From Halichondria panicea (lineage: Eukaryota > Porifera > Demospongiae > Suberitida > Halichondriidae): DNA of 64,000 nucleotides. The notes under the pieces were generated by a model. That model made no database searches. It worked only from the letters and a program-made list of their open reading frames with translations, and was not told the DNA's origin. This document shows positions 37,323 through 49,289 of this stretch, one piece after another. Location: NCBI RefSeq assembly GCF_963675165.1, contig NC_087389.1:220001-284000 (forward strand), given 5' to 3'. A program made the translations under genes and the position numbers. The number at the start of each line of letters is the position of its first letter. Within the stretch, counting starts at the first letter, position 1.

Positions 37323-39486
37323 TCACAAATCGCCAGTTCTGTGTAATATATATACAGCTGCTTTTAGTCCACCAATGTTGATCCATTTGGTCACTTGTCG
37401 CTTCCAGAAACTCGTACGCAACAAAGCCTTTTGGAAAACAAAATCTGTCATAATAAAAGCTACTCATACAAATAATTTCAATGTGCAGTATATACCAACA
37501 AAACGACTACAGAATACTATATAAAATGACCTCAGCACTTAACTAGCTACAAAGGATTGGTACACTGGGCGGAACTTAACTAGCTACAAAGAGATTGGTA
37601 CACTGGGCGGAACTTAACTAGCTACAAAGAGATTGGTACACTGGGCGGAACAGAACAATTTGTTGTAAGTGAACATAAGAACCACTAACCAGCCAAACCG
37701 TTTCACAGTACCTTTGAGAGAGATTTGTTGTCGTGGGTGAGAAGGACAGCTCTGGAGGTGGTGGGTTTGCACACTCGACCAAGCTCCTCTAAGGCCAATG
37801 GATACAGCACCCTGTTATCCACTTTCCTACCACTCCTAGTTGGGGGGGGGGGGGGTAATTTAAAGTTGAAGACACATGACAAATGTGTAGTGTATGAACT
37901 CACTTCTTTCCGAAAGGCTGAGCACAGAGCACCAACATGTATGTGTGTGGGGGGGGGGGGTAAGAGTATGGAGAAATAAATAAATTGTACAACATATACT
38001 TGTAAGCACAAGCATGCAGAATACTCACCAAGTCAGTAACTACGACATCCACACAGGCCGTTCTCAGAGGAAGACTTTGTACATCCCACTGTAGGATGTC
38101 CATTTTAAGACCACTACCCGCTCCACTCGACCTCAAGTCAGTGCAGTTGGCCATTGCCCTAGGAGCAGCTTGCTCGTGGTTATCCCCCAATAAATGATAC
38201 GTAGAGGGCCAGGCCAAAGAGCCCTGAGCAGAACAAAACACACAAATAATAGATTCAAAAGCAATGGAAAAAGTCAAGGGGTTCACCAAAATAGAAAATC
38301 CTTGGATCTATAGCCTGGACTCCTAACACTATAGTTCTGCAGACAGATCTATTAAATTACCTCAATGCTGATGGAGCCGCCACCACACAGAGGATCCAGG
38401 ACAACCTCTCCCGGCCGTATATTAGCAAGCCTGCATGCATGATTGTGTCAAGTGAAATGTGTACAATGAATGCTGCAATACAGTACACCCACCGCAACAT
38501 TCCATACGCAATGACAGACTTAAGAGTGGTCGGACCAAAGTGGGTGATATTTCGTTTCGATTTACTCTCTTGACTAAGTGCAATGAAAATCTTGGCTCCA
38601 TCTCCTCGTATGTTTAACAGGACTTCAATATCATAGTTCTTCATCAGTACTTTCCATCCGAAACGTTTTTCAAGACCAGCCCCTAGTCTGCCAGCTGCCT
38701 CCATCGATGAGAAGACATGTTTACGCCCTCCTCTCACACATGTCACACGAAATGCTGTCGAGTCCCCGATGGGAGGACTTGAGGACACGTGGTCCCTCGG
38801 AGACAACATTGTGCTCTCAATAGCAGCCTCTAGCTCCTTTAAAGCATCCTGTGTGGTGTCACTCTGATGAACTTCTGCTTGAGCCACACTAGGAGAATTA
38901 GGATCACTTATTGCTTCGTTGACTCGAGAATCGCCTTGATCGTTTTGAGAAGAGTTGATTCGAGTATCATTGACATCACGATCAATATGTGTTGTGCTGG
39001 CACTGGTGTTAGTAGCTGACAACAAGCGTTGATAGTGCCTCCACACTGAGAGAGGAGTGGACCAGTCAATGGACGCATCAGAGGGAAGATTAAACAGTCG
39101 CTCAAGCGCAGAGCTCTACAAGCAAACAATGGAGGAAAACTATACACACTAGAACGGAATCTTACCTCATCCTTGCACCAGTCTGGAATATCTTTCACCA
39201 ACACAGAGAAATTTTCAATGGATCTTAGTTCATCAACCTGTACTGAAGCCAATAGTCATAGAAACTCAGCTTGCTTGGCCGGCTGTGGAATTCATACCTT
39301 GGCAAGCTCCTCCAGACAATGCAATTGAAAAATAATCTTCCCTCTCTCAGAAACCACGTCTCCCCTACCCAGCACCTGCTTGCACTCTTCAGCTGCTCCC
39401 TTCTCCAGGCCAGTAGGCACTGTAGCCACAATGGTACACAGACCTGTACCTTTGGCTGCCATATTAACTATTTTTTTAAGCCACAT
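37323..39486 (-). CDS. THUMPD3: THUMPD3, tRNA N2-guanosine methyltransferase
   Basis: Eight exons sum to 463 codons: 39298-39486, 39166-39237, 38493-39115, 38361-38430, 38029-38223, 37904-37917, 37712-37835, 37323-37427. The N-terminal half is a THUMP domain (TVPTGLEKGAAEEC, and FRVTCVRGGRKHVFSSMEAA), with a disordered acidic insert. RRNITHFGPTTL-type sequence (KRNITHFGPTTLKSVIAYGM) precedes the Rossmann methyltransferase (VVLDPLCGGGSISIE, then VVVTDL|PFGK, catalytic motif IV near 379-387). THUMPD3 with TRMT112 makes m2G at tRNA position 6 (and 7). A 14-nt microexon encodes PFGK(K). Start could be ATG 39486 or the in-frame ATG at 39462. Confidence 0.93.
37540..37652. repeat. Three tandem copies of a 43-bp repeat in a THUMPD3 intron
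   Basis: The unit AACTTAACTAGCTACAAAGA, GATTGGTACACTGGGCGG recurs three times head to tail. The first copy lacks two bases (AAAGGATT versus AAAGAGATT). Confidence 0.85.
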
Positions 39487-39561
39487 GGATTGGAGGTAGC
39501 AAAAAAAGAAAAGGAGTTCTAAGACAAATAGGTATCCACGTGGACTACTACAGTAGTGATC
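39487..39561. promoter_or_regulatory. 75-bp bidirectional promoter (THUMPD3/NOC4L) with an E-box
   Basis: Only 75 bp lie between the two start codons. A canonical CACGTG E-box (39537-39542, context TCCACGTGGA) is 20 bp from the NOC4L ATG. No TATA box. The two genes act in tRNA modification and 40S assembly, so shared control is plausible. Confidence 0.5.
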
Positions 39562-42500
39562 ATGGAGAAGACAAAAGTTGTGGAAGCACTTGCACGACTC
39601 TCTACACTTTCCCAGAGCGTCATACAGAGCGAGAAAAACTCCAACAACCTAGTGGACTTGTTAGAATACCTCAATGTAAGTCACAAGTAGTTATATGCAT
39701 CTCTATCACACGGTTTACTGACACAGTGTGATGAGAATGTCCCCCTACTGAAGGCTGCAATACAGACCCTAGCCAAGGTGTACTCCCACCTAGTGAGCAA
39801 GCACTACTCGTGGATTGTGCCCCCCAGTGTGAGGGGGGCTGTGAAAGCCAACCCCCCCAGAGAGAGGGGTAGCGATGACCTTGCAGGGCAGTATCAGAAA
39901 TGGATGAGAGACAACTATGTCTTTGGTCTGGAGAAACTTCAGGAGCTCACACATCACGAGCACAAAGAGATACAGGTGAACAGTTCACATTTTAATGAAT
40001 TTGTAGACCTTTGAAATACCTATCTAAACATCAGTGATTGCTTTCTACCATTCTCAAAGAACAAGCATGGGGCCGGGGGCTAGCCTTGGTGATTATTCTA
40101 AAACGGGCCTGTTTTGATAGCTTACTTTGAGTGCTCATAACTTGAGTTATAGGATTGTGCTTTTCTGTGTGTTGTATGTAGATGTACACTAATCAGTTCT
40201 AGCTCATTTCCTCATTGTAAGCTCTGATTATAATGATGCTGTTATAATTGCTTGCAGTGGACTGCTCTTTGCTCCCTTGTGTCGCTGGTGCAAGTAGAAG
40301 GCCACACCCACCAGTCCACTCTCAAAGGCTACATATACCCTAATAATCTCTTTCATTCAATTGTCTCCTGTCTCCTTGACGATGACACAAACAGAGGTGA
40401 TCTGATTGGACAGTTTGCCGATGAGTACCTTCACTATGACGATGTCAGATATTATTGGCTTAAAAACATAGCGTAAGTTCGTAATTGTAATCTGGTGTAC
40501 TCGTATCCTACGACATTGATATCCTATGCAGGAGTATCATCTCCACTAAAGTTGATACAATGGTAAGAAATAACAATTGGAATAATGCTACTATTGATAA
40601 TTCCTATATATAGGACTCCGCGAGTGTCAGTGACCTGTTTGTCAAGAATTGCCGCACTGCACTCAGGTCAGTAATCATGCCCTCATCAGAAGAGGAACTT
40701 GTAGAGTTCCTGACTGGTACACCACCCGGTCTGTCGTCACGACAACAGGAGGCAGCAGACGACGAATTAGAAGATGAGGAGAAAGACGAGGGCCCTCCTA
40801 AGGCAAAGAGGAGCAAGCGTGAGCTTAAAGCACTCACTGTCAGGAGCTTACAAGTGAGCCTCGCGATGTTAATATAATAACGTTACTATTTTAGCTTTGT
40901 ATTTCCTCTCTTTAGAAACATCGCAAGCAATTCAGTGATGCTTGGCTAGCCTTTCTCAGACTACCAGTGAGTGTGTATAAATTAAAGCTCTCCTGGTCAC
41001 ACACTGGATTTGACTACCAAAGATATTGCCTCCCTATTCTAAAAGCTAACACTCCCACCCAGAAAACGCTTCATAAAGGCTCTGATGTTTAATCACATGT
41101 TTCATTCATTCTCAGCTGGGTCCGTCCCTGCGGAAACACATGCTTGTGTCCCTCCACTCTGAAGTCATTCCCAATCTGATGGATCCTCGTCTCCTTCTTG
41201 ACTTCCTCACTTACTCATACGATGAGGGAGGCGTGGTTGGACTCCTCGCTCTCAACGGTCTCTTCCTGCTCATGAATCAGCACCACCTGTAAGGGCAGCA
41301 GCTAGAATGACATTTTGTGGTGGACATTTGGAACAATGATACCATAACATGATAAAGCATCTGTTCTATCGTCATGATAAGTCACATAGATGCATTCTGT
41401 ACGTAGCTTTGTGGTAATTGCCTCTCAGATATGCTAATTAAAAGGAGTTAAGTTTTGTATTTGATGATGGTGCTTTATCTTTAGAGATTACCCGGACTTC
41501 TACAACAAACTTTATCAGCTGCTGGAGCCGTCTGTGTTTCACGTTAAGTACATGCAACGCTTCTTTCATCTCCTGGATACCTTCCTACAGTCAACGTGAG
41601 ACGAAATTAGTGTGTATTTACAAAATGTCTAGATATAGTTCTGTTGTGTATAGGGTCTGTTTAATTCTTGCTATAGCTAGCCTTTCTTTCTTTTACCGGC
41701 AGACATCTCTCCATGTACTTGGTTGCTGCATTTGCTAAGAAGATAGCCAGACTCTCCCTCTCAGCTCCACCCAACGGTACGCTTGCTCTTATTGAACACC
41801 TGTCCCATTCTCCTCTTCCATTGTGTGGCCATTGTATTTTTCATGACCATGATAGTAACTAGTATTTTGTATAGTTGTAAGACAATTCACTATCTCTTCT
41901 CCCATAGCAAAAAATATCTTGGGACAATTCTACTGTACATGTCTTCAGGACCTGTTTCTTTCCCTCCTATAGGGGTGATGGTGGGAGCTGTGTGTGTGAG
42001 TAACCTCATCAAGAGGCACCCCAACTGCAAGGTGCTCCTACACAGGAGAGAGGGTGACTACACCCCCAACACCGATACGTTTGACCTCTCTGAACCCGAC
42101 CCAGCCAAGTGTAGGGCACTCGAGAGCTCTCTGTGGGAACTCAAGGTATCTTCAATAGCTGAACACTACTCCATACAAACCATACATGTGTAGGATATTA
42201 ACAGTCATTCTCAGCATGGTTTATTGCTAGTCTTGAGGAAACAGTCCAAGACATGTTGGTCACCTCCTGGTGTCGTATACTTGTCATATACTGTATCCAA
42301 TATATAGTATTTTGATATAGAGAATGTGCTGTCACACTGGTTTACACCCCACCCCCCTTCCTACAGACCCTCCAGAGCCATTACTGTCCAGCTGTGTCCA
42401 AGTTACTAAGGAAGTTGCTGAACCCTGCCCACACACACAACAAGACCGAGACCCAGCTCGGGAAATACTTGGACATTGATAATGAGCAGGTAATCAGACT

Positions 42501-42697
42501 TTTATCATTCATTGGCATGATTGTAAGTTATTGTCGAGACTCTCAAATATTCACTTTTTAATGAGCTGTGTTGTGATAATGATTATTTGTCTCCCGTGCA
42601 GTTGTTTAAAGAGGCTTGCACTGGCCTGAGGGCAGCAAGTGACACACCACTGAACTTCAATGAACCCACTAGATTAGTATGGCCGATAGATCATTAA
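39562..42697 (+). CDS. NOC4L: NOC4L, nucleolar complex protein 4
   Basis: Twelve exons sum to 549 codons: 39562-39675, 39727-39975, 40258-40472, 40532-40562, 40614-40853, 40916-40966, 41116-41288, 41485-41595, 41703-41776, 41973-42145, 42367-42489, 42602-42697. It is an all-helical HEAT-like protein. The CBF/Mak21-type core is recognisable in the C-terminal half (FSDAWLAFLRLPLGPSLRKH, DYPDFYNKLYQLLEPSVFHV, MQRFFHLLDTFLQSTHLSMY, VAAFAKKIARLSLSAPP). NOC4 with NOP14 supports nucleolar 40S subunit maturation. An acidic insert lies at about residues 215-250. The end LNFNEPTRLVWPIDH is like other family members. Confidence 0.93.
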
Positions 42698-43551
42698 TTA
42701 GTAGCATTTATTATTCAAGAAAAGTACAAAATAATTATATTTTCTGAGTTCTTTATTGGCTTCTGCGCATGACATGATATCATTTTCATGATGACGTTGT
42801 GGGTTCGGGTGGCCCAGCGATTAAAGCGTTAAGGTTAAGATCGAAAGTTGCGAGTTCGAATCTGATCAATAGCAGAGTTTTCGGTTTATGGGATTTGTAT
42901 CATCATGCATCACTTGTTCTCAACAACAATTGTTACAAGCATCACTAACATAGCACATCACACATCACATGCAAAAAAGTAAGCCTTACTTTGTAAGGTA
43001 AGGTAAGTAAGGGGGTGATACAAGAAAAAAAGAGAGTGACATTGTTTGAAAATTAATGTAGATCGGATATTAATAAACGAAGAAAGAAATATTCGTTCAA
43101 TTTTTTTGCTTTTCTTAAATGTCTCCAGAACTAGGATAGGGTCTCCGTGATACAGTACAGCGGCCCACTTGCAGTACTATCAACTCCTGTCTTTGCATCA
43201 CCAGACACCTCTAGCCCAGACCTCTATGGTTTGACAGTTGTAAACAGTATACTGTGTAACGTCAATTCTGTATGTACATATAGGTGAGGCAGCTGACCAG
43301 AAATGAACACATGTACATGTAACACGTACCCGAAAACTAATGTGTGCTCAAATTAATGTATATACTACATGTATACACTTTTGGGGGATATAAATTAATA
43401 TTAGAGAGCGGGTGTGGTAGAAGAAAATACAGTATTTCTTTCCATTAATGTATAGCTGCATGAAATACTTACATAATAAGTACACTCGTGTGTATGTGTT
43501 AATTATGTACATGATGAAAAAGAATAACATAGTTTTGAGTAGTTCAGACAG
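42698..43551. other. Convergent intergenic region between NOC4L and FAM50
   Basis: No protein gene. It contains a tRNA-like sequence (listed separately) near its left end. The remainder is AT-rich, with short runs (GTAAGGTAAGGTAAGTAAGG near 43000) and no other recognisable element. Confidence 0.5.
42801..42880 (+). repeat. tRNA-Leu-like sequence, probably a pseudogene or SINE head
   Basis: It contains an A box (GTGGCCCAGCGATTAAAGCG), an anticodon-loop-like GGTTAAGATC resembling tRNA-Leu(TAA), and a B box (GAGTTCGAATC). The ends do not pair as an acceptor stem and the variable arm is missing. This fits a decayed tRNA or the Pol III head of a tRNA-derived SINE. Confidence 0.5.
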
Positions 43552-46500
43552 TCAATAGTGTTCCATCTTCATGGCTTTATGCCGCCTTCTTCTTTTTGTC
43601 TGCAATCTGTATATATAACAACAGACATGTATGAGGTAGTGCGAGTTAACATTACGGGTTCTTACCGTGTACTTATCCCATTTCCTCTCTGGGTCGTAGG
43701 GCTCCCACCGACTTGCCGGGAAGATGTGCTTGTTCCTCTCATACCAACCGCGCAGAACCACCTTACCAGCGTGAGACTGGAGGGAAAGTGGGAAATGACA
43801 CACAGCTAATTATGCTATAAAGTAGTAACTCTATGATAAATGTTTTTGGGTTCCAACAAATCAGCATCTAGTACAAAAATGTTAATTCTACATGTATGTA
43901 TATAATGATGACACTACCTTCAGCAACACACGTACATGTGTAGGCGTACATGACTGATGTGTAGGCGTACATGTGTGTAGGCGTACATGACTGATGTGTA
44001 GGCGTACATGTGTGTAGGCGTACATGACTGATGTGTAGGCATACATGTGTAGGCGTACATGTGTGTAGGCGTACATGTCTAGGGACTCATACAGTTTTGC
44101 TAGAATGTAAACACTAAACAAGATGGTGGCTGTACCTCGTCCTTCTCCAGTGAGGCGTCCCCTACCAGCCTTACATCGTCATGGACATCAAAGCTAAACA
44201 GAGGACCTGACTTGCCCCTCGCCTTATTGATGATGAAGTCATAGAACGAGCAGTGCTGTAGGGAGACACACAATAGACACAACTAAAGACAGAGGGTGTG
44301 TCGTCTCACGTGAGGTATGATGAGGTCTTCCTTGACATACATCAGATTGTCCACATTAGCCACCCTGCAATGACAAGACTAGATACATACAAGTGTACTT
44401 TGGTCCATGAGACTGGCTACTGTCACACAAGTATATCGGAGTAGATAAACTGTCTCCGTAGTACATGAAGTCTCTTCGGGAAGTGTGTGTGTACTTAGGG
44501 CCATTAGTAACTAAGTGGTTGCAAGGGAAAAACCAATTGTTTTGTAGCTCACCTTAGTTCACTGAAGTCCTTCCTCAGATTCTCCAGACACTTGAGCAGA
44601 AACTGTGATATAGTGTTCCCCTTGCGCATCTGCACACAGGTCATGTGACAGCCGGTGGTTATCGTTAGCAACTAACTTTACCTTGACATGTTTCCGATGT
44701 CCAGAACCATCCCAGTAACTGTAGGTGATCAGTATCTCCTCAGCTGTACCATAAGACAAATTAATATCACAAAAAGTCCACTAGTGAACTCGATAAAGAA
44801 ACACAATCCAAACAATCACAGGTAGAAAACAGAAATATATACAACTGACTTTTAATCTTCTCCTGAGCCTTGACCCACTCTTGTCTGAGAGTCTCTCTTT
44901 CAAGTTTTTCCTCTTTCTGTAATGGTCCTAGCAGAAACGCAACAGCTGGTCAAAATAGCACTGCTCTTACTTGCTACATGTGCCACAAAACTAGAGCTAT
45001 CGTTAACATTTTGTAGGGATACAAGCCAAATGCATAACATCCTCTCCTTACCATAATATAGTTAGGGAAGGAATACTGTTGAGTATGTATGTATGTAGTC
45101 ATAGCAACCCTCTAGCCTGACAAGAGCTGACCTCTCTGTCTCTGTCCGGGAGGAAGGAGGTGTCCACGTTTGGGTTCTTGCCCATCTTACGCTTCTTGGA
45201 CGTTGGCTCTACAGAAGGGGGGGGCATGAATTGAACAAGATAATTGCAGACACCATCTTCACTACTCAATACTGCCAGAGTCTACAGCCTAGTTACATTG
45301 CAGTGAATACAAGCATTAACCATATAGTGAAACCAACTAGAAGCATGGACATGATGGCATAAATATCTTGCTCTATGGCAGTAGAATCACACAGGATAAG
45401 TTGTAGCTTTGTATCACCCGCTACTACATAGTACCTCTCTTTGTATCACCCGCTACTACACAGTACCTCTCTTTGAATCACCCGCTACTACATAGTACCT
45501 CTCTTTGTATCACCCGCTACTACACAGTACCTCTCTTTGAATCACCCGCTACTACATGGTACCTCTCTTTGTATCACCCGCTACTACATGGTACCTCTCT
45601 TTGTATCACCCGCTACTACACGGTACCTCTCTTTGTATCACCCGCTACTACACGGTACCTCTCTTTGAATCACCCGCTACTACACGGTACCTCTCTTTGT
45701 ATCACCCGCTACTACACGGTACCTCTCTTTGTATCACCCGCTACTACACGGTACCTCTCTTTGTATCACCCGCTACTACACGGTACCTCTCTTTGTATCA
45801 CCCGCTACTACACGGTACCTCTCTTTGTATCACCCGCTACTACACGGTACCTCTCTTTGTATCACCCGCTACTACACGGTACCTCTCTTTGTATCACCCG
45901 CTACTACACGGTACCTCTCTTTGTATCACCCGCTACTACACGGTACCTCTCTTTGTATCACCCGCTACTACACGGTACCTCTCTTTGTATCACCCGCTAC
46001 TACACGGTACCTCTCTTTGTATCACCCGCTACTACACGGTACCTCTCTTTGTATCACCCGCTACTACACGGTACCTCTCTTTGTATCACCCGCTACTACA
46101 CGGTACCTCTCTTTGTATCACCCGCTACTACACAGTACCTCTCTTTGTATCACCCGCTACTACATAGTACCTCTCTTTGTATCACCCGCTACTACATAGT
46201 ACCTCTCTTTGTATCACCCACTACTACATAGTACCTCTCTCCTCCTCACTGCTGTCGTCCCCTCCATCCTCCTCCTCCTCTTCGTCGTCACCATCGTTCA
46301 TGTTGAAGGAGAGGGTACCCACACCACTCTTCTTGCCCTTGCCTTTCCCTTTGCCCTTGTTGCTAGGCAGAGGAGGACACACTATAATAATGGCTACACT
46401 CCACAATAAAGAAATCTCTAGCTACCTGTATCAGCACAATTATGAACACACACCAACAACCAAGTATTAACATTATTTTAGTGATCAAAAAACAGTTACA

Positions 46501-46895
46501 GAAATGTACTGACCCCTTCCCAGGTAGCATGGCAGCCAGCTGTTTCTCTCTCTCCTTAACGAGTATCTGCCTCTTCTCCATCATCTGCTCCAGAGTGACC
46601 AACCCCACTGTGGACGATTTGAGCTCCTCCTCTACTGCATCAAAGCTCGTCGTAAACTTGTCGGTCACCTGGAACATTCCAGCAGTCTTCACGGAATGCT
46701 CCTGCAAGGGTGAGGCCAGAAATAATCGCTGAAGGTATCCACAAGCCTCAGGCTAGGGGACCTGTCTACCGGTTTAGTTTATACCTCTGATATTTTCATT
46801 TTCATCCTCTCCAATTCTTCTTTGGCCCTCTCTCTTTGCTTGAGTAAGTTGGCTGCTCTATTGCCTTCAGATGCTGCTCCCTTGTATTGAGCCAT
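43552..46895 (-). CDS. FAM50A: FAM50 (XAP5) nuclear protein
   Basis: Eleven exons sum to 347 codons: 46785-46895, 46514-46701, 46235-46362, 45132-45208, 44850-44916, 44682-44743, 44553-44629, 44310-44364, 44136-44255, 43666-43776, 43552-43599. It matches XAP5 along its length: [40 protein letters not shown], a Lys/acidic linker, [76 protein letters not shown] and [23 protein letters not shown]50A interacts with spliceosome components in vertebrates. The C-terminus is about 15 residues longer and basic ([15 protein letters not shown]). Intron 3 holds a 32-bp minisatellite, and another intron holds a TGTAGGCGTACATG repeat. Confidence 0.95.
43931..44079. repeat. Short tandem repeat (GTAGGCGTACATG) in a FAM50 intron
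   Basis: Eight or so copies of GTAGGCGTACATG separated by alternating TGTGT and ACTGATGT spacers, about 149 bp in total. Confidence 0.85.
45404..46235. repeat. 32-bp minisatellite, about 26 copies, adjoining a FAM50 donor
   Basis: The unit CTCTCTTTGTATCACCCGCT, ACTACACGGTAC is repeated about 26 times with few variants (CACGG, CATAG, CACAG, CATGG; TTGAATC for TTGTATC). The right end of the array is exactly the exon-intron boundary of FAM50 exon 3 (minus strand AGAGAG|GTAC), so each unit repeats a 5' splice-site-like sequence. Open frames of 156-252 codons through it are artefacts. Confidence 0.95.
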
Positions 46896-47052
46896 CACTA
46901 GCACTGCACTATAAGTAGAGCTATAAAAATCCTGATAAAAATTCACATGTGGAATAAGATGGGCGTGGCCCTACTGCTTGAGAAACGGTCACGCCCATCT
47001 AAACTTATAGAATGGAGGTTATGCAGATGTACATAACTTGTACAGGATAAAG

Positions 47053-47540
47053 ATGATGAGTGTATCTTGCAGCTTGCTGAGAGCTTTAGGGGTCCAGAGA
47101 ACCCTCAGTAGATCCATGGCTCCAGTACTGACTTCTATGGCTGGAAAATACTCATCCAACAGTGCTGAGACTGAGAGAATGTGGGTACCTGAATACAAGC
47201 CTCGGGTCGGTGAGGCTGTGGCAGTAAAGAGAGCAAGACTACTGTACCAGAGTAGGTATGTGGAACTATCACACCGTATGTTTTGACGTGTTTGATTCAC
47301 AGGAAGAGGGGCATGCTGGAGAATGGTCTGCTGCTGAGTTCCTTTGCCGATAAACACCTCTCTGAGTTTACAGCCGCACAGTTGGATCAGTATGATGCAC
47401 TTATCAACACACCTAGCAACGACTGGCAGCTCTACTACTGGTTCACTGGTCGCGAGGAGACCCCTGGTGATTATGACAACGAGATGATGGACTTGATCAA
47501 GAAGCACACTCAAAGTGGCATCTTGGCTCAAACTAGCTAG
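47053..47540 (+). CDS. SDHAF2: SDHAF2 (SDH5), succinate dehydrogenase assembly factor 2
   Basis: Two exons (47053-47255, 47303-47540) encode 146 residues. An Arg/Ser-rich mitochondrial presequence is followed by the conserved core ARLLYQSRKRGMLENGLLLS, FADKHLSEFTAAQLDQYDAL, and NDWQLYYWFTGREETP. The protein promotes covalent flavinylation of SDHA in the matrix. The start is ATG 47053 or the adjacent ATG 47056. It diverges from FAM50, with 157 bp between. Confidence 0.96.
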
Positions 47541-47709
47541 CTCTATCATGTTCAGTACAATTACATCATCTCAATCTACATGAATTATGCTGTGTTATAC
47601 AGAGTGGTTGTCATTGTTAATTGCATGATTCTCATGTGATTGTACAAACCTATTTTAAGGTAGATAATACATAAACACGATCCCTAAACAGCTATTGCAT
47701 GTCCAATGG

Positions 47710-49102
47710 CTACTGTCCACCACCCCCGCCCAGTCCATTCATGATGGAGAACACCACAAAACCAATCAGGATGTACATCCACTGCATGTGTGGAAGAGAG
47801 GGGGTCAATCAATATCATTATTACAATATCAACTCACATATTTTTGGAGGAATGATCTATTGTCAGTGCCATCTTTCTTTTGTTGTTCCTCTTTCTCTTT
47901 TTTCTCATGGAAGGCTTGAGTGTTGGGCCTGTACAGGGCACAAACTGACACACCGACAAAGACGCTTAATTACAGAGCTTACATTGGGCCTGGAGCTCCG
48001 TTGTCAAGGGTGATGGTGGTGTTAAAATGATGTGGCAAGGTAAACTAAGAGAATGTATTCAACAACATTAGAACAAGAATTGCATAAAACGACACTTACA
48101 TCAAACGAGCAGTCAAGGCCCATTGTGTGTACTGGGGTCGTTACTGTAAGGCCAATTATGTTCCCTGTATCACCAAACATAATTATAATGGAGAACATTG
48201 CACATTGTGTTACCTTGCCCATCTCCACTGATTGTGATCCAGTCAGAAAGTCTTGAATTGTACAGTGAGCACTGCAGTAGTGTGTGTCAGTATTAGTACT
48301 GATCATGGCTAGAACGAGTGATATACTTACAGCACTGATGACGGTGGTCACATGACCTGGATGGTGGGGCTCCTCGGCCAGACCCTCAGTGAACGAGGCT
48401 CGTGCTCTTAGAAAGTACACTCCCCCAGACCTGGCAGCAGACTGTGGAAAAAAATTCACTGTAATTCATACTACCATAGTATATAGTATTATTAAATACA
48501 CACGTTCTAATGGACGGACACAGGCAAGCCTTAGTAATAATTAATGAGCACAAAGAGTTACTAAAGGACATGTAAGGTGTTGACAAGAGACTACATAGAT
48601 CACCTTCAAGTGCTGAAGCTGTGTTTGAGAGAGAGAGTCTTGTTGAAATGTCACCATAGATCGAGATGATCTCAGTCCCCTCACATACGCTGTACCTCTG
48701 GGAAGGTATAGCGCATAGTATCAGATATAAAGAGACAATATCTCTATACCTTTTAACGAAAGCATCAGCTTTGGGTGGTCATATATAAAGTGAAGAAAGA
48801 CAAGTCAGTACGATAGAGAGAATACACTAAGAGAGGAACTTACCTGATCCAATAGAGTGCTCGATGTCAACAGTGATGGAAGAGTCATCAATAAAACTAT
48901 CTTCATCATCAAACGAAGCAGCCGCGTCTTCCTTCACCTATAGCCATGAACCACAGGAGCGAGGGTGTGAATATCATATTTCAGCAGTGTTAGTAGCACA
49001 TACACGTTTCCCTTGTTTGGGTGGTTTCTTGGCATACAGATCTCTTGCTATCAGAGCCAACAGGAGCACTACAAGGCAGAAAACTTTGCTACTTCTTGTC
49101 AT
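47710..49102 (-). CDS. EMC10: EMC10, ER membrane protein complex subunit 10
   Basis: Ten exons sum to 254 codons: 49004-49102, 48844-48937, 48750-48768, 48604-48697, 48331-48441, 48214-48271, 48100-48164, 47983-48044, 47838-47928, 47710-47781. A signal peptide (VFCLVVLLLALIARDLYA) precedes a lumenal domain (DIEHSIG, ADAFVKRGTAYV, VYFLRARASF, CSLYNSRLSDWITISGDGQG, HHFNTTITLDNGAPGP). A C-terminal transmembrane helix (YWMYILIGFVVFSIM-like, read here as WMYILIGFVVFSIMNGLGGG) ends in a Gly-rich tail as in human EMC10. The EMC inserts tail-anchored and multipass membrane proteins. A 19-nt microexon encodes ADAFVK(R). Confidence 0.9.
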
Positions 49103-49289
49103 CTCTGATCTTTTCCATGTGCTTTGGGAACGCCCCTCTCATTAATGTAGTGATGTCCAAATGGGAACGCCCACTCCAAGCGTGGGCGAAATGGTGGGCT
49201 GTTGGTGGGAGATTTAAAGAGAGGCAGCTGCCATAATATTTTCTGCTCATAGCTTAGCTAAACCCACTCGACTCACTCACTCACTCAAA

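Noticed and set aside
42801-42880. Functional tRNA-Leu
   Set aside because: The ends do not form an acceptor stem and the variable arm is missing.
45473-46231. Open frames of 252, 203 and 156 codons encoding a repeated [13 protein letters not shown]-like peptide
   Set aside because: They are translations of the 32-bp minisatellite, on the strand opposite FAM50 and inside its intron. Three frames stay open because the unit lacks stops on this strand.
45404-46235. Possible CRISPR-like array
   Set aside because: Units are contiguous 32-bp copies with no unique spacers, in a eukaryotic intron.
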